Shown here: piece by piece, positions 21,778 to 34,183 of the stretch
Numbering within the stretch: the stretch's first letter is position 1
Layout of the letters: every line of letters begins with the position of its first letter
NCBI RefSeq assembly: GCF_005154805.1
Contig: NZ_CP039727.1
Location: 3,531,501-3,595,500, forward strand
Source: Bacillus sp. S3
GTDB lineage: Bacteria > Bacillota > Bacilli > Bacillales > Cytobacillaceae
Direction: 5' to 3'
DNA length: 64,000 nucleotides
Made by a program: the position numbers and the translations under genes
Notes under the pieces: model-generated
Seen by the model: only the letters and a program-made list of their open reading frames with translations
What the model was told of the DNA's origin: nothing
The model's database searches: none

Positions 21778-21806
21778 ATAAAAAGGGGTCTCTACACCCC
21801 TTTTTA
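21778..21806. terminator. terminator after prmA, symmetric
   Basis: AAAAAGGGGT-ctcta-ACCCCTTTTTAT, a 10-bp stem with T-tracts on both sides, directly behind prmA. It separates dnaJ-prmA from rsmE-mtaB. Confidence 0.85.
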
Positions 21807-21810
21807 TCGA

Positions 21811-22752
21811 TTATATCCTTTTAGCAATAATGGCAACCCAGTCTTCCATTAAGATGGTTTCTGAAATTTCAAAACCTGCCGCAACGAGCGCTTCTTTAAC
21901 CTGATCTTTCTTTTGCTGGATAATCCCGGATGCAATGAAAGTTCCACCTGGCTTAACGACATGGGCAACATCTTTCGTAAATCTTAAGATCACTTCAGCT
22001 AAAATATTCGCAACAATCACATCCGCCGAATTTTCCTCAACACCATCTAAAAGATTATTTTGAGAAATGGATACGGTCTTACTTACTTTGTTTAACTTGA
22101 TATTCAGCTTTGCAGATGTTACTGCTACTTCATCAAGGTCATAAGCTCTTACATCCTCTGCACCAAGCATGGCAGCGGCAATGCTGAGCACCCCAGATCC
22201 AGTACCAACATCGATCACCCTGTCACCGGGACGAACAGTTCGCTCAAGGGCTTGGATACACATTACAGTAGTTGGGTGGGTTCCCGTCCCAAAAGCCATA
22301 CCTGGGTCTAATTCAATGATTAATTCATCACTGCTGACCGGTTCATAAATCTCCCAAGTAGGAACAATCGTGAATTTTTCTGAAATTTTCACAGGGTTAT
22401 AATATTTCTTCCACGCTGTTGCCCATTCTTCTTCGTGCACTTCGCTAATCGTTACTTTATTTAACCCCAAGTCAATATCGTAAAGAATCAGATTATTGAT
22501 TGATTCCTTAATCGCGTCAACTGTTTCTCCCAAGAAACTGTTAATAGGCAGGTAAGCTTTAACGATAACCCCTTCTTCTGGATAATCGTCGGGATTGAGT
22601 TGGTAGATTTCTCCGAATTGATCTTCCCTTTCCTTTGTCAATTCAAATGGATCTTCTATGACTACTCCGCTCGCCCCGGCTTCATGCAGGATATGTGAAA
22701 TAGGTTCGATCGCTTCGTTTGTTGTGTGGATACTAATTTCTGACCACTTCAT
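21811..22752 (-). CDS. prmA: ribosomal protein L11 methyltransferase PrmA
   Basis: SAM-dependent methyltransferase that trimethylates ribosomal protein L11. The 313-residue protein has an N-terminal substrate-recognition domain, then SAM motif [16 protein letters not shown] near 179-193 and the NILAEVI motif near 248-254. It follows dnaJ by 17 bases as the last gene of the hrcA heat-shock cluster, as in B. subtilis. Confidence 0.96.
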   Translation of the reverse strand: MKWSEISIHTTNEAIEPISHILHEAGASGVVIEDPFELTKEREDQFGEIYQLNPDDYPEEGVIVKAYLPINSFLGETVDAIKESINNLILYDIDLGLNKVTISEVHEEEWATAWKKYYNPVKISEKFTIVPTWEIYEPVSSDELIIELDPGMAFGTGTHPTTVMCIQALERTVRPGDRVIDVGTGSGVLSIAAAMLGAEDVRAYDLDEVAVTSAKLNIKLNKVSKTVSISQNNLLDGVEENSADVIVANILAEVILRFTKDVAHVVKPGGTFIASGIIQQKKDQVKEALVAAGFEISETILMEDWVAIIAKRI

Positions 22753-22769
22753 TCTACCAACTCCAATTC

Positions 22770-23909
22770 TTACTCGCTTTTAAAAGCACGTTTTACTTTT
22801 GAGAAAAAACTTTCTTCATGTTCACCAATAGGTGACGAGCCGCTAAGCTCTGCAAATTCTTTAAGCAATTGCTTTTGTTTATCTGAAAGCTTTGTCGGTG
22901 TAATAATCCGGACAATTATATACTGATCCCCAACACCATATCCCCGTACATTCGGAATACCTTTTCCTTTCAAACGGAATTTTTTACCCGTTTGAGTTCC
23001 TGCAGGAATTTTCAGCTTTACTTTTCCACTTAAGGCAGGCACCTCTATTTCATCCCCTAAAGAGGCTTGAACAAAGGTAATCGGCATTTCACAATAAATA
23101 TCATCGCCATCTCTTTCAAAGAACTCATGCGGGCGTACTTGGAAAACAACATACAGATCTCCTGCCGGTCCGCCATTAATTCCAGCTTCCCCTTGGCCAG
23201 CCATACGAAGCTGTTGGCCGTCATCAATACCTGCAGGAATCTTGACATGAATCTTTTTGCGCTTTTGCACTTTTCCTAAACCGCCGCAGGTAGAACATTT
23301 ATGCTTTATTTCCTTTCCAGTACCATTACAATGGTGACATGAACTACGGTTTACAATCCTGCCAAATGGAGTATTTTGTTCCACATTTAACTGACCTGTT
23401 CCATGACAATGCTGGCAGGTCTCTGGATTTGTTCCTGGCTTTGCACCCGAACCGCTGCATGTATTACAGGTTTCCTCACGTGGAATTTCAATATCTGTTT
23501 CTTTGCCAAATGCTGCTTCTTCAAACGACACAGTCATTGTGTATTGAAGGTCTGCACCTTGTCTCGGCGCATTTGGGTCACGTCTCCTTGAGCCGCCGCC
23601 ACCGCCAAAGAAAGTATTAAAGATATCTTCGAACCCGCCAAAGCCGCCGCCAAAATCAGCACCTCCGCCAAAGCCGCCAAAGCCTTGATTCGGATCGGTA
23701 TGGCCGAATTGGTCATAGTGCGCCTTTTTTTGATCATCACTTAACACTTCATATGCTTCAGCAATTTCCTTAAATTTATCAGCCGCATCTGGCTCTTTAT
23801 TAATATCTGGGTGATATTGTTTAGAAAGTTTACGATACGCTTTTTTTATTTCATCCTTTGAAGCACTCTTACTAACACCAAGTACTTCATAGTAATCCCG
23901 TTTACTCAT
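22770..23909 (-). CDS. dnaJ: chaperone DnaJ
   Basis: Co-chaperone that delivers clients to DnaK and stimulates its ATPase. The 379 residues have the J domain with HPD (near 32-34), a glycine/phenylalanine-rich linker (about 70-112), and four CxxCxGxG zinc repeats ([32 protein letters not shown]) before the C-terminal substrate domains. The frame is open to 23933, but GGGAGTGG fits the ATG at 23909. A terminator-like hairpin lies between it and dnaK. Confidence 0.97.
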   Translation of the reverse strand: MSKRDYYEVLGVSKSASKDEIKKAYRKLSKQYHPDINKEPDAADKFKEIAEAYEVLSDDQKKAHYDQFGHTDPNQGFGGFGGGADFGGGFGGFEDIFNTFFGGGGGSRRRDPNAPRQGADLQYTMTVSFEEAAFGKETDIEIPREETCNTCSGSGAKPGTNPETCQHCHGTGQLNVEQNTPFGRIVNRSSCHHCNGTGKEIKHKCSTCGGLGKVQKRKKIHVKIPAGIDDGQQLRMAGQGEAGINGGPAGDLYVVFQVRPHEFFERDGDDIYCEMPITFVQASLGDEIEVPALSGKVKLKIPAGTQTGKKFRLKGKGIPNVRGYGVGDQYIIVRIITPTKLSDKQKQLLKEFAELSGSSPIGEHEESFFSKVKRAFKSE

Positions 23910-23974
23910 GATTACCACTCCCGAATCTGTCACATAAAGATTATTCTAACACCGGTAATAGTACTATTGCAATG

Positions 23975-24014
23975 AAAAAGCCAAAGTCTGAATAAATGAC
24001 TTTGACTTTTTCGC
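23975..24014 (-). terminator. terminator-like hairpin between dnaK and dnaJ
   Basis: Minus strand AAAAAGTCAAAGTC / GACTTTGGCTTTTT, a 14-bp stem with one G-U pair, followed by CATT rather than a long new T-run; the T5 is the end of the stem. It probably lowers dnaJ-prmA expression relative to dnaK. Confidence 0.65.
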
Positions 24015-24028
24015 ACATAGTAAAGTAA

Positions 24029-25873
<1,845 letters not shown>

Positions 25874-25891
25874 CTAAAAAAATATGTAGGC

Positions 25892-26482
25892 TTATTGATT
25901 TACTTTTACCATTGCCGGACGAATCACACGGTCTTTTAATAGATAGCCCTTTTGAAATTCTTCCGTCACAATATTTGATCCATAATTCTCATCTTCACCT
26001 TGCATGACGGCATGATGCTGATGGGGGTCAAACTCTTTCCCTACAGATTCGATTTGTTCAACACCTTCTTTTTTCAAGGCATCTAAAAGACTGCGATATA
26101 CCATATCCATCCCCTGCAATAGTGATTTGGATTGCTCGTTGTCAGCTTCGATATTCATCGCTCGTTCAAAATTATCTAACGAAGGCAGTAAATCTGTAAT
26201 TAATTTTTGTGCTCTATATTTTTCACTCGCCTCTTGATCCAATCTGGACCGGCGGCGGAAATTATCAAAATCTGCCTGAAGACGTAAATAACGATTTTCT
26301 GATTCTTCTAACTTATGATTAAGCTGTTCGATTTCTTTCAGCTGTTCATCGATCGGATTAATCTCTGTTTTTTCAGCCTCATCAAATACAGACTCAACCG
26401 TTTCTTCTTCAGTAAGTTCAACTTTACTAGTATCGTCGATTTCTATTTCTTCATTTAGTGAATTGTTTTTCTCATTTGTCAA
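25892..26482 (-). CDS. grpE: nucleotide exchange factor GrpE
   Basis: Dimeric exchange factor that releases ADP from DnaK. The 196-residue protein has an acidic N-terminal tail, a long coiled coil (about 55-110) and the conserved [20 protein letters not shown] near 123-142. A longer frame to 26527 is open, but GGGAGGTGAG lies four bases before the TTG at 26482, which I take as the start ([12 protein letters not shown]). Confidence 0.95.
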   Translation of the reverse strand: MTNEKNNSLNEEIEIDDTSKVELTEEETVESVFDEAEKTEINPIDEQLKEIEQLNHKLEESENRYLRLQADFDNFRRRSRLDQEASEKYRAQKLITDLLPSLDNFERAMNIEADNEQSKSLLQGMDMVYRSLLDALKKEGVEQIESVGKEFDPHQHHAVMQGEDENYGSNIVTEEFQKGYLLKDRVIRPAMVKVNQ

Positions 26483-26546
26483 CTTACTCACCTCCCTTAA
26501 AGGATTTGTGTATTTAGTAAAAATCATGTCTTATCCATAAGAAAGT

Positions 26547-26573
26547 GGGTGAAATTTGAGAGGCATTTCACCC
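26547..26573. other. stem-loop between hrcA and grpE
   Basis: Perfect 9-bp inverted repeat GGGTGAAAT / ATTTCACCC with a 9-base loop and no T-tract. It sits in the 65-base hrcA-grpE gap and could affect processing or stability of the heat-shock transcript. Confidence 0.5.
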
Positions 26574-26592
26574 TTACTCAATATTACCCGTG

Positions 26593-27627
26593 CTAATTAT
26601 TTTGATACAATTTCGTTAAAACCTCAGTCAAATCCTTGCTTAAAAATTGGAGTAAGCTTATCACACGGGAATATTCCATTCTCGTAGGACCGAGGATTGC
26701 AATCGTACCCAGCTTTTCCGCACCGACTGAATAAGAGGCTGTGATTAAGCTGCAATTGTCCATGGCGGTAATATTATTTTCGGTACCAATAGTCACATGG
26801 ATGCCAGCTGATTCTTTCCGAATTAAATTATAAATCCATTCTTCTTGGTCAATCATCATGAGCAACGTACGGATTTTAGCAATATCATGAAATTCCGGCT
26901 GCGCTAATATATTTGTTTTTCCGCCAAAGAAGAGCTTTTCATGGATTGGCATTTTTAAGGAATCAGCAATTGTATGCAGCATTAAATCATAATTATGAAT
27001 ATGCTGCCTCAAGAGCATTGCTACTTCCTTATAAATTTTATCGTTTAAATTTTCCAACGAAACGCCTGCTAATCGCTCGTTCAAAATATTCACCGTTTTT
27101 TCCAAGTCACTTGAATCCATAGTGGCAGGTATTGAAAAGGTCCGGTTTTCAACATGGCCGGTATCCGTAACAAAAATGGCTACCGCTGTCTCTTTATTAA
27201 GCGGAATGATTTGGATTCTCTTCAGCTTATTAATGCTTACGGCCGGTCCAAGAACGATCGATGTATAATTGGTCAGTTCCGATAGAATTTTAGCCGATCT
27301 TTGTATAATATTTTCGTACTCATAAATCTTCTCCGCAAAAATCGACCGAATAATCGAGATATCCTGCTGATTTAAAACTTGAGGCGATAATAAATGGTCC
27401 ACATAATACCGATAACCTTTTTCTGAAGGCACACGCCCTGAGGAGGTATGCGTCTTTTCAATATACCCCAACTCTTCAAGGTCAGCCATTTCATTGCGAA
27501 TCGTCGCTGAGCTAAAAGAAATCTCTTCTTTTTTCGACAAGCTTCTTGAGCCGACTGGTTGGGCAGATCGAATAAAGTCATCAACAATAACTTGAAGAAT
27601 TAACAATTGACGATCTGTTAACAACAT
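26593..27627 (-). CDS. hrcA: heat-inducible transcription repressor HrcA
   Basis: Repressor that binds CIRCE to control class I heat-shock genes. The 344-residue protein begins with a winged HTH ([18 protein letters not shown], then [16 protein letters not shown] near 38-53) followed by GAF-like and dimerisation regions. It is the first gene of hrcA-grpE-dnaK-dnaJ-prmA, 12 bases downstream of a perfect CIRCE, so it controls itself. Confidence 0.98.
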   Translation of the reverse strand: MLLTDRQLLILQVIVDDFIRSAQPVGSRSLSKKEEISFSSATIRNEMADLEELGYIEKTHTSSGRVPSEKGYRYYVDHLLSPQVLNQQDISIIRSIFAEKIYEYENIIQRSAKILSELTNYTSIVLGPAVSINKLKRIQIIPLNKETAVAIFVTDTGHVENRTFSIPATMDSSDLEKTVNILNERLAGVSLENLNDKIYKEVAMLLRQHIHNYDLMLHTIADSLKMPIHEKLFFGGKTNILAQPEFHDIAKIRTLLMMIDQEEWIYNLIRKESAGIHVTIGTENNITAMDNCSLITASYSVGAEKLGTIAILGPTRMEYSRVISLLQFLSKDLTEVLTKLYQNN

Positions 27628-27639
27628 TCATCACCTCTG

Positions 27640-27666
27640 TTAGCACTCATCATTACCGAGTGCTAA
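27640..27666 (-). promoter_or_regulatory. CIRCE operator of the hrcA-dnaK operon
   Basis: TTAGCACTC-N9-GAGTGCTAA matches the HrcA-binding CIRCE consensus at all 18 positions. It lies between hrcA and hemW. A TTGACA at 27706-27701 upstream is a possible -35 with only weak -10 candidates (GATAAT or TAATTT), placing CIRCE at the start of the transcribed leader. Confidence 0.95.
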
Positions 27667-27702
27667 TTATACTAATAAATTATCAAAAAAAGGGGGATGG
27701 TG

Positions 27703-28848
27703 TCAATCATTACATACTCCTAAAAATGTTTGGAAAACCTCATTACCTAAAAAACGGCCTTTTTTAGTTAAATATATATGATTATTCTTCACTTCTATCC
27801 ATTGCTTTGCGATTAATTCCGTTAGCTGCTGTTCAAATAACTTTAGTGGGTCTAGACTAAACTTTTCAATAAAATGTGAAATTGACACCCCTGCTGTTTT
27901 CCGTAAGCCCAGGAACATTTCTTCTTCCACCTGCTCGGCTTTCGATGTTTGGTGTTCTTCAAAAACAGGAAGTATGCCATTGTTGATTTGATCGATATAT
28001 TTTTTCAAGGGTCCTGAGTTTGATCGTCTAACTCCATTCACATAACTGTGTGCACCCGCACCAAAGCCGTAATAATATTCATTATTCCAGTAGGTTAAAT
28101 TGTGCCTGCTCTCAAAGCCAGGTTTTGAAAAATTACTAATTTCATATTGATTGAAACCATGCCTGTCCATTTCATCCATTAACAGTTCATACATGCTGGC
28201 CTCGACATCTTCACCAGGAGTAGGCAGCTTGCCCTTTTTCAGCAAATTATAAAATACGGTTTTTGGTTCAATAATGAGCGAGTAGGCAGAATAATGATTG
28301 ATATCAAGGGAAAACGCCTTTGTTAAAGACTCTTTAAGATCCTGAACAGTCTGAGTCGGTAAACTGAAAATTAGATCAATGCTGATATTTTCAAAACCAA
28401 CTGTTTTCGCATTTTCAATCGTCTGATAAACGTCTTTTGCTTTATGAACTCGGCCGATTTTCTTTAGTAAATCCTCATTAAAGGTTTGAACACCAAGACT
28501 AAGTCGGTTGACACCCGCCTCTTTTAATATTTGTAATTTTTCTTTACTTAAATCACCAGGATTGGCTTCAAATGTGAATTCGCATGTATTACTTTTAGGC
28601 AGGTTTCTTATTATACTTTCACAAAACATGGAAAGCTGTTGTTCATTTAATGACGTTGGCGTACCACCGCCGACAAATATGGTAGCTAATTGATCCTCAG
28701 GATATTGATGAAGCGTCAGCTTCATTTCCTGATCAAGAGCTTGTAAATAATCTTCAACAGGCTGTCCCTTAAGAAACACCTTATTAAAGTCACAGTAATG
28801 GCAAATATGCTCACAGAATGGGATATGAAGGTACGCAGCTTTTATCAT
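27703..28848 (-). CDS. hemW: heme chaperone HemW (radical SAM, HemN-like)
   Basis: Radical-SAM family protein related to oxygen-independent coproporphyrinogen oxidase; HemW proteins bind and transfer heme rather than oxidise coproporphyrinogen. The 381 residues start IKAAYLHIPFCEHICHYCDF with the CxxxCxxC cluster motif, and include GGGTPTSL near 61-68 and the HemW C-terminal domain. It lies between lepA and hrcA as in B. subtilis, where it is called hemN or yqeR. Confidence 0.93.
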   Translation of the reverse strand: MIKAAYLHIPFCEHICHYCDFNKVFLKGQPVEDYLQALDQEMKLTLHQYPEDQLATIFVGGGTPTSLNEQQLSMFCESIIRNLPKSNTCEFTFEANPGDLSKEKLQILKEAGVNRLSLGVQTFNEDLLKKIGRVHKAKDVYQTIENAKTVGFENISIDLIFSLPTQTVQDLKESLTKAFSLDINHYSAYSLIIEPKTVFYNLLKKGKLPTPGEDVEASMYELLMDEMDRHGFNQYEISNFSKPGFESRHNLTYWNNEYYYGFGAGAHSYVNGVRRSNSGPLKKYIDQINNGILPVFEEHQTSKAEQVEEEMFLGLRKTAGVSISHFIEKFSLDPLKLFEQQLTELIAKQWIEVKNNHIYLTKKGRFLGNEVFQTFLGVCND

Positions 28849-28918
28849 GTTTTACACTTCCTAATAAAAAGAGGCAGGAACCACCTACTATCAGGCATGT
28901 CCTAACCTCAGCTAGTTT

Positions 28919-30754
28919 TTATTTTTTTGAATTATTGTCATCCATTTTTAATACTGCCATGAACGCTTCTTGCGGTACTTCAACGGAACCAACTTGTTTC
29001 ATCCGTTTCTTACCTTCTTTTTGTTTTTCTAACAATTTACGTTTACGGGAGATATCTCCGCCATAACATTTCGCCAAAACGTTTTTCCGCATCGCTTTAA
29101 TCGTAGAACGTGCGACAATTTTCTGACCGATGGCTGCTTGGACAGGAACTTCGAACTGTTGTCTAGGAATCAGTTCTTTAAGTTTCTCAACAATCACCTT
29201 GCCGCGATCATAAGCAAAATCCTTATGGACAATAAAGCTTAGGGCATCGACTTTTTCAGCGTTTAACAAGATATCCATTTTGACAAGGCTGGAAGGCTTA
29301 TAACCAATTAACTCGTAATCGAAAGAAGCATAGCCCCTTGTACTTGATTTGAGCTGGTCAAAGAAATCATAGACAATTTCCGCCAATGGAATTTCATAGA
29401 CGATGCTGACGCGATTTTCTCCTTGATATTGCATGTCAATAAAGATCCCGCGTTTCAATTGGCACAACTCCATAATAGCACCGACATAATCATTTGGCGC
29501 CATCATTGTTGCTTTTACATAAGGCTCCTCTACCCGGTCAATTTTCTGCGGGTCCGGGAGGTCAGATGGATTATCTACTTTCACTTCTGAGCCGTCAGTC
29601 ATATGAACATGATAGATAACGCTCGGTGCTGTAGTGATTAAATCAATCTTAAATTCCCGTTCAATCCGCTCTTGGATAATTTCCATGTGCAACAGGCCTA
29701 AGAAGCCGCAGCGGAAACCGAAACCAAGCGCTTGAGAGGTCTCAGGTTCAAATTGGAGAGCCGAATCATTTAATTGCAGCTTTTCAAGGGCTTCACGAAG
29801 ATCATTAAATTTGGCTGTATCGATTGGATATAGACCGCAATAAACCATTGGATTTAACTTTCGGTACCCGGGAAGCGGATCTGTTGCACCATTCTTTGCA
29901 TTTGTAATCGTATCCCCGACACGGGTATCGCCGACATTTTTAATGGCTGCTGTTAAAAATCCAACGTCACCTACAGTTAATTCATCAAGCAAAGTCGCTC
30001 TCGGTGAAAAAACACCTACTTCATTTACTTCAAACTCTTTACCAGTAGCCATCATTTTAATTTTGTCGCCGACTTTAACAGTACCATCGACAACACGGAT
30101 ATAGGCAACAACACCACGATAGGCGTCATATAAGGAGTCAAAAATCAAAGCCTTTAATGGTGCATCCGGATCCCCTGTTGGCGCCGGAACTGTTTTTACG
30201 ACTTGTTCAAGGATATCTTCAATCCCAATTCCCGCTTTAGCGGAGGCTAACACCGCTTCTGAGGCATCAAGACCAATGACTTCTTCTATTTCATTGCGGA
30301 CCCTTTCAGGCTCAGCGCTTGGGAGGTCAATTTTATTAATTACCGGCAAAATTTCAAGGTCGTTATCTAGTGCAAGGTAAACGTTCGCCAGTGTCTGCGC
30401 TTCAATCCCCTGCGCGGCATCTACGACTAAAATGGCACCTTCACAGGCAGCAAGGCTCCTTGATACCTCATACGTAAAATCGACATGTCCCGGCGTATCA
30501 ATCAAATGGAAAATATAGTCTTCTCCATCTCCCGCTTTATATTTCAATTGTACAGCATTTAACTTGATGGTAATCCCGCGTTCTCTTTCCAGATCCATCG
30601 AGTCTAAAAGCTGATCTTTCATTTCACGAGATGTTAATGCATTGGTTTTTTCCAATATACGGTCTGCCAAAGTTGATTTCCCATGGTCGATATGGGCAAT
30701 AATTGAAAAATTTCTTATTTTCTCTTGTCGTTTCAGTCTATCTTCTCTATTCAT
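28919..30754 (-). CDS. lepA: elongation factor 4 (LepA)
   Basis: Ribosome-bound GTPase that can back-translocate stalled ribosomes. The 611 residues contain G1 AHIDHGKST (near 19-27), G3 DTPGHVDF, G4 NKIDLP, then EF-G-like domains and the LepA-specific C-terminal domain ending near [17 protein letters not shown]. It follows the spoIIP/yqxA unit and precedes hemW. Confidence 0.98.
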   Translation of the reverse strand: MNREDRLKRQEKIRNFSIIAHIDHGKSTLADRILEKTNALTSREMKDQLLDSMDLERERGITIKLNAVQLKYKAGDGEDYIFHLIDTPGHVDFTYEVSRSLAACEGAILVVDAAQGIEAQTLANVYLALDNDLEILPVINKIDLPSAEPERVRNEIEEVIGLDASEAVLASAKAGIGIEDILEQVVKTVPAPTGDPDAPLKALIFDSLYDAYRGVVAYIRVVDGTVKVGDKIKMMATGKEFEVNEVGVFSPRATLLDELTVGDVGFLTAAIKNVGDTRVGDTITNAKNGATDPLPGYRKLNPMVYCGLYPIDTAKFNDLREALEKLQLNDSALQFEPETSQALGFGFRCGFLGLLHMEIIQERIEREFKIDLITTAPSVIYHVHMTDGSEVKVDNPSDLPDPQKIDRVEEPYVKATMMAPNDYVGAIMELCQLKRGIFIDMQYQGENRVSIVYEIPLAEIVYDFFDQLKSSTRGYASFDYELIGYKPSSLVKMDILLNAEKVDALSFIVHKDFAYDRGKVIVEKLKELIPRQQFEVPVQAAIGQKIVARSTIKAMRKNVLAKCYGGDISRKRKLLEKQKEGKKRMKQVGSVEVPQEAFMAVLKMDDNNSKK

Positions 30755-30836
30755 GGTAGTTCACTCCTACTATTCTCGCGCATGTACACTATTTTTGATT
30801 ATATCAGCAGGAAAATCAAGTATCAATAAATTTTGC

Positions 30837-30872
30837 AAAACAGAAAATGAGCGGCACCATCGTGGTACCGCT
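30837..30872 (-). terminator. terminator after yqxA
   Basis: AGCGGTACCA-cga-TGGTGCCGCT, a 10-bp stem with one G-U pair, followed by CATTTTCTGTTTT on the minus strand. It ends the spoIIP-yqxA transcript before lepA. Confidence 0.65.
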
Positions 30873-30879
30873 ACCCATT

Positions 30880-31206
30880 TTAGTCTGTTATCAGTTTAAT
30901 TAATTTTCCCGAGGCACTTGAAATTCCTTCTGACATTTTCTTTCCCATCGATGAAAAGAAGTTATAAGCACTTATTTCCTCGAGCTTCTTCTTTTTCCCC
31001 TCGATATCATGACTAGAAAGATCTTTGCCAAGAAAAGAGGCACTTATATGATCGTCCGATTCATAGATAGAAACAGCATTTTGAAAATTTGGATCATCAT
31101 AGCCCTTCATTTTATGGATCCCTTTACCCGCCAGCTGCATCCCGGTTAAAACGCAGATGAGCATTAGAGCTGCAATGCATAGGCATTTTACCATAAACAT
31201 TTTCAT
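30880..31206 (-). CDS. yqxA: YqxA family protein (DUF3679)
   Basis: A 108-residue protein with an N-terminal membrane span (KCLCIAALMLICVLTGMQLA, about 7-26) and a polar extracytoplasmic tail. It matches YqxA, encoded just after spoIIP in Bacillus; gene pairing suggests expression in sporulation. Start chosen at the ATG at 31206 because GGGAGC is at proper distance; the GTG two codons earlier overlaps that site. Function unknown. Confidence 0.85.
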   Translation of the reverse strand: MKMFMVKCLCIAALMLICVLTGMQLAGKGIHKMKGYDDPNFQNAVSIYESDDHISASFLGKDLSSHDIEGKKKKLEEISAYNFFSSMGKKMSEGISSASGKLIKLITD

Positions 31207-31232
31207 AAACACTGCTCCCTTACTGCTATTGA

Positions 31233-32438
31233 TTATTGTTTATCCGTTGATTGCTCAACATCATCGTTTACTTTTTCAGCCTGCCAAAAATACTCACTAA
31301 TCACATCGGCAAGGGCATCTGCCGAGCGATTTAATTCTTCAAAAGTATTATCAACCCCGCCAAATTCAATCAGCATGGCATTCTCTGATAGATTTTGATT
31401 ATAGACACTATTTGAGCCAGGTTCATTTTTAACGATGACGCCTCTACTTAATCCCTTATATTTTTTTTCTAAAAGATCGTGAAGTTCGGTTGCGAGTCTT
31501 GCATTTTTCTCATGATTTGGATTTTTACCACCGATTACAAAGGCTAGCTTAGCATATGATTTTCCGTTAACATCAACAGTTGTATGTTCTTTCCGCTTTG
31601 CATCTCTATGGATATCAATCAAATACTGGTAGTCACGGTTTGAAGCCATGGCTTCCTGAACAAGTAATCCAGATTCTTGGTATGACTTGGGATACTTCAA
31701 CCCTTTTTTATTTAAGTTCCCCTGAACATCGGTTTTATCAATGACTGTTCCGATACCCCTATCTTCTAAACTCGTTTTTAGCTGATCTCCGATTTTAGTG
31801 ACGTTAATTTGTGAATGGTATGCCAAATTTGGATTTGTGACTCCTTTAAGATATGGTAAATAGGATTCCCGATTATGGGTGAAATAAACATAAACTACCT
31901 TTCGATCCCCTGTAGTTTGACCCGGAGCTGGGGATGGATTTTCATTTGACGGTCGATCTAAGCCTTCTAAACTCTGCAGTGCTGCCTCCCGCTCGCCCTT
32001 CATAATTTCTATCGGCGGGGATGACTCCATCGGCATGTTCGTATAATTCGTACCCTCTCCCGCAACCAGAATTTTCCCATCAAATTGGAAGAAGCCCGGA
32101 AGTTCCCTGCCAAGAAGGCTTCTTGGATCATCCAAATTAATATTGCTTGATAGGCTTAAAACTAAACTGGCCAGTTTTGGTGTCGAAGCCCAATTATTCT
32201 CGACCTTTAAAAAGTGATGATTTTCCCAGCCCATTAATTGATAAAGCAATTCCCCATTCACATTGGTAGCAGCTTGATTTACAGACGAGGACATAATTCG
32301 ATATTGTGGCTTCAACGAGGTTAATAGCCCGCTAATAGAAAATACCAAGATCAAAAATAATGATAAGGCTGCAAATATTTTAAGTAAGCTTGTCCCTTGA
32401 ACAACTAAAAACGTACCTGGTGTTCTAGTATTTTTCAT
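31233..32438 (-). CDS. spoIIP: stage II sporulation protein P (SpoIIP)
   Basis: Cell-wall amidase and endopeptidase of the DMP complex that thins septal peptidoglycan during engulfment. The 401-residue protein has an N-terminal membrane anchor (about 18-40) and a C-terminal catalytic domain with IDIHRDA near 272-278, GGKNPNHEKN and the conserved glutamate in AMLIEFGGVDNT. The start at 32438 is fixed by GAGGTGG. It follows gpr after a terminator, so it likely has its own sporulation promoter. Confidence 0.96.
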   Translation of the reverse strand: MKNTRTPGTFLVVQGTSLLKIFAALSLFLILVFSISGLLTSLKPQYRIMSSSVNQAATNVNGELLYQLMGWENHHFLKVENNWASTPKLASLVLSLSSNINLDDPRSLLGRELPGFFQFDGKILVAGEGTNYTNMPMESSPPIEIMKGEREAALQSLEGLDRPSNENPSPAPGQTTGDRKVVYVYFTHNRESYLPYLKGVTNPNLAYHSQINVTKIGDQLKTSLEDRGIGTVIDKTDVQGNLNKKGLKYPKSYQESGLLVQEAMASNRDYQYLIDIHRDAKRKEHTTVDVNGKSYAKLAFVIGGKNPNHEKNARLATELHDLLEKKYKGLSRGVIVKNEPGSNSVYNQNLSENAMLIEFGGVDNTFEELNRSADALADVISEYFWQAEKVNDDVEQSTDKQ

Positions 32439-32512
32439 GGTTCCACCTCGCATTAACGATTCTAGTAAATCTTATGACATTACTAGAATTGATAGAACCA
32501 ATAAATTAGGGC

Positions 32513-32555
32513 AATAAAACAGGAGCCTTTTTCCTTTCAGGCTCCTGTTTTTTTA
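32513..32555 (-). terminator. intrinsic terminator after gpr
   Basis: AACAGGAGCC / GGCTCCTGTT (32518-32549), 10-bp stem, T-rich on both sides, overlapping the gpr stop codon. It separates gpr from spoIIP. Confidence 0.85.
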
Positions 32556-33671
32556 TTTCGTATAATATCCGGCATTTTCTTGGTCAACCGCTGTATGGAG
32601 GGAGGCATTTAACCCGTTTGCAATTAGGTTCGCCATGTCTTCAATAAAGACATCCACTTCCTTAGGCGTGACCATTAAATTATGTCCGATCGGAGACAGC
32701 ACTTCATAAATTAACTTTCTCTTCTCATCATCAGACAGCGTGCCGACCATTCCCAAAAACGTCTTCCGATGCTTTTCTTCCGGCAAATCTTCTTCTGTTA
32801 ACTTTCTTTTTTCCCCAAAGCTCATACCTGCCGGTGCAAGTGCTCTAGATGGGCGGTTCCCTTCCCGCAGTTCTTTCCCAAAATGTTTAAGAATGAAATC
32901 AATCGTATCACTAGTAATGGAAACCGCGTCAACAACGGTTGGTACCCCAATTGCAATAACAGGAATCCCAAGAGTCTCCTTACTAAGTTCCTTTCTTTTA
33001 TTCCCTACCCCTGAACCGGGGTGAATACCTGTATCAGAAATTTGAATCGTGGAATTGACCCTTTCAATTGATCTTGATGCCAACGCATCGATCGCAATAA
33101 CAAAATCTGGCTTTGTTTTTTCGACAACACCAAAAATAATATCACTCGTCTCAATTCCAGTCAGTCCCATTACTCCGGGCGACAAAGCGCTAACGGAGCG
33201 GTAACCTTCCTCAACATTTTCTGGCTGCAGCTGATAAAGATGACGGGTGACCAAAAGATTTTCACACACCAATGGGCCTAATGCATCAGGGGTAACATTC
33301 CAATTTCCAAGACCAACTACTAGGCATGAATCTGTTTTCTTAATGCCTGACCCTTCTAAAAAATGAGCAAATTCCCTGGCAAAAATCTCTTGTACCTTTT
33401 GCTGCACCTCAGTGTTTTGCTGCCGGATCCCCTGTACCTCTACGGTTAAATACCGTCCGGCTTTTTTACCTAGCTGCTCTTCACCCTGTTTCGTTACTTC
33501 CACCAAAGAAATCTTTATATCGTCAACATCTTTTTCCTTAATTATGACTCCTTCAATTTGCGAAAGGTTTTCCTCTTGTCCGACAGACTTTCCTGCAAGC
33601 ACCATTTCCCTTGCTTCAATGGCCAAATCTGTTCGAATGGAATACTGACTTAAGTCAATTGATTCACCCAT
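32553..33671 (-). CDS. gpr: germination protease Gpr
   Basis: Protease that degrades small acid-soluble spore proteins at germination; made as an inactive zymogen in the forespore. The 372-residue product starts at the ATG at 33671 (AAGGA before it), giving [19 protein letters not shown]; the known autoprocessing position in B. megaterium, between Asp15 and Leu16 of IRTD-LA, falls at exactly residue 15 here. The frame is open upstream to 33728, but homology does not extend there. I did not find a firm sigma-F/G promoter. Confidence 0.96.
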   Translation of the reverse strand: MGESIDLSQYSIRTDLAIEAREMVLAGKSVGQEENLSQIEGVIIKEKDVDDIKISLVEVTKQGEEQLGKKAGRYLTVEVQGIRQQNTEVQQKVQEIFAREFAHFLEGSGIKKTDSCLVVGLGNWNVTPDALGPLVCENLLVTRHLYQLQPENVEEGYRSVSALSPGVMGLTGIETSDIIFGVVEKTKPDFVIAIDALASRSIERVNSTIQISDTGIHPGSGVGNKRKELSKETLGIPVIAIGVPTVVDAVSITSDTIDFILKHFGKELREGNRPSRALAPAGMSFGEKRKLTEEDLPEEKHRKTFLGMVGTLSDDEKRKLIYEVLSPIGHNLMVTPKEVDVFIEDMANLIANGLNASLHTAVDQENAGYYTK

Positions 33672-33772
33672 TTTTCCTTCACTCCCAACCCTGTAAATAG
33701 AGATATTACCTATTTTTGCCCTTATCATTCCAAAACATGCAGATGAAAATTCTTATCCCGATTAATTGTGTA

Positions 33773-33801
33773 TTGCAAAATAGGCTCTCGTTTGATAAAA
33801 T
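33773..33801 (+). promoter_or_regulatory. sigma-A promoter of rpsT
   Basis: TTGCAA (33773-33778), 17-base spacer, TAAAAT (33796-33801), leaving a leader of about 70 bases before the rpsT start. Confidence 0.7.
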
Positions 33802-33880
33802 ACTTCTTGTTCTGAATTTATTATTGATGAATGTATAGTCGAGTTCATATAGTCTCGATTCTTTGTAGGAGGTGAATGGA

Positions 33881-34141
33881 ATGCCTAACATTAAATCTGC
33901 TATTAAGCGTGTGAAAACAAATGAATCTAAAAACGCTCAAAATACAACTGCTAAATCTGCAATGCGTACAGCTGTGAAGAAAGTAGAAGCTGCTGTTACA
34001 GTTAATGACGCTGCTGCTGCAAAAGAAGCATTAGTATCTGCTGCTAGTAAATTAGACAAGGCTGCTGCAAAAGGTCTTATCCACAAAAATGCTGCTGCCC
34101 GTAAAAAATCCCGTCTAATGAAAAAAGCGAATGCGCTATAA
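33881..34141 (+). CDS. rpsT: 30S ribosomal protein S20
   Basis: Primary 16S-rRNA-binding protein of the 30S body. The 86-residue basic, alanine-rich helical protein starts [25 protein letters not shown] decides the ATG at 33881 over an in-frame ATG three codons earlier. It is transcribed alone, divergent from gpr and convergent with holA. Confidence 0.98.
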   Translation: MPNIKSAIKRVKTNESKNAQNTTAKSAMRTAVKKVEAAVTVNDAAAAKEALVSAASKLDKAAAKGLIHKNAAARKKSRLMKKANAL

Positions 34142-34149
34142 GAAAACAA

Positions 34150-34183
34150 AAAAAAACGATTCCTACAAGGAGTCGTTTTTTTT
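34150..34183. terminator. bidirectional terminator between rpsT and holA
   Basis: AACGATTCC-tacaa-GGAGTCGTT (one G-T pair) flanked by A- and T-runs, serving convergent rpsT and holA. Confidence 0.88.

Noticed and set aside
27661..27720. TTGACA and TATAAT in front of CIRCE as one promoter
   Set aside because: They are 29 bases apart, too far for one sigma-A promoter; weaker -10 candidates are noted with CIRCE instead.
33672..33840. Possible forespore promoter of gpr
   Set aside because: GCAATA and GTATT sequences are present but no -10 at proper spacing fits sigma-F or sigma-G.
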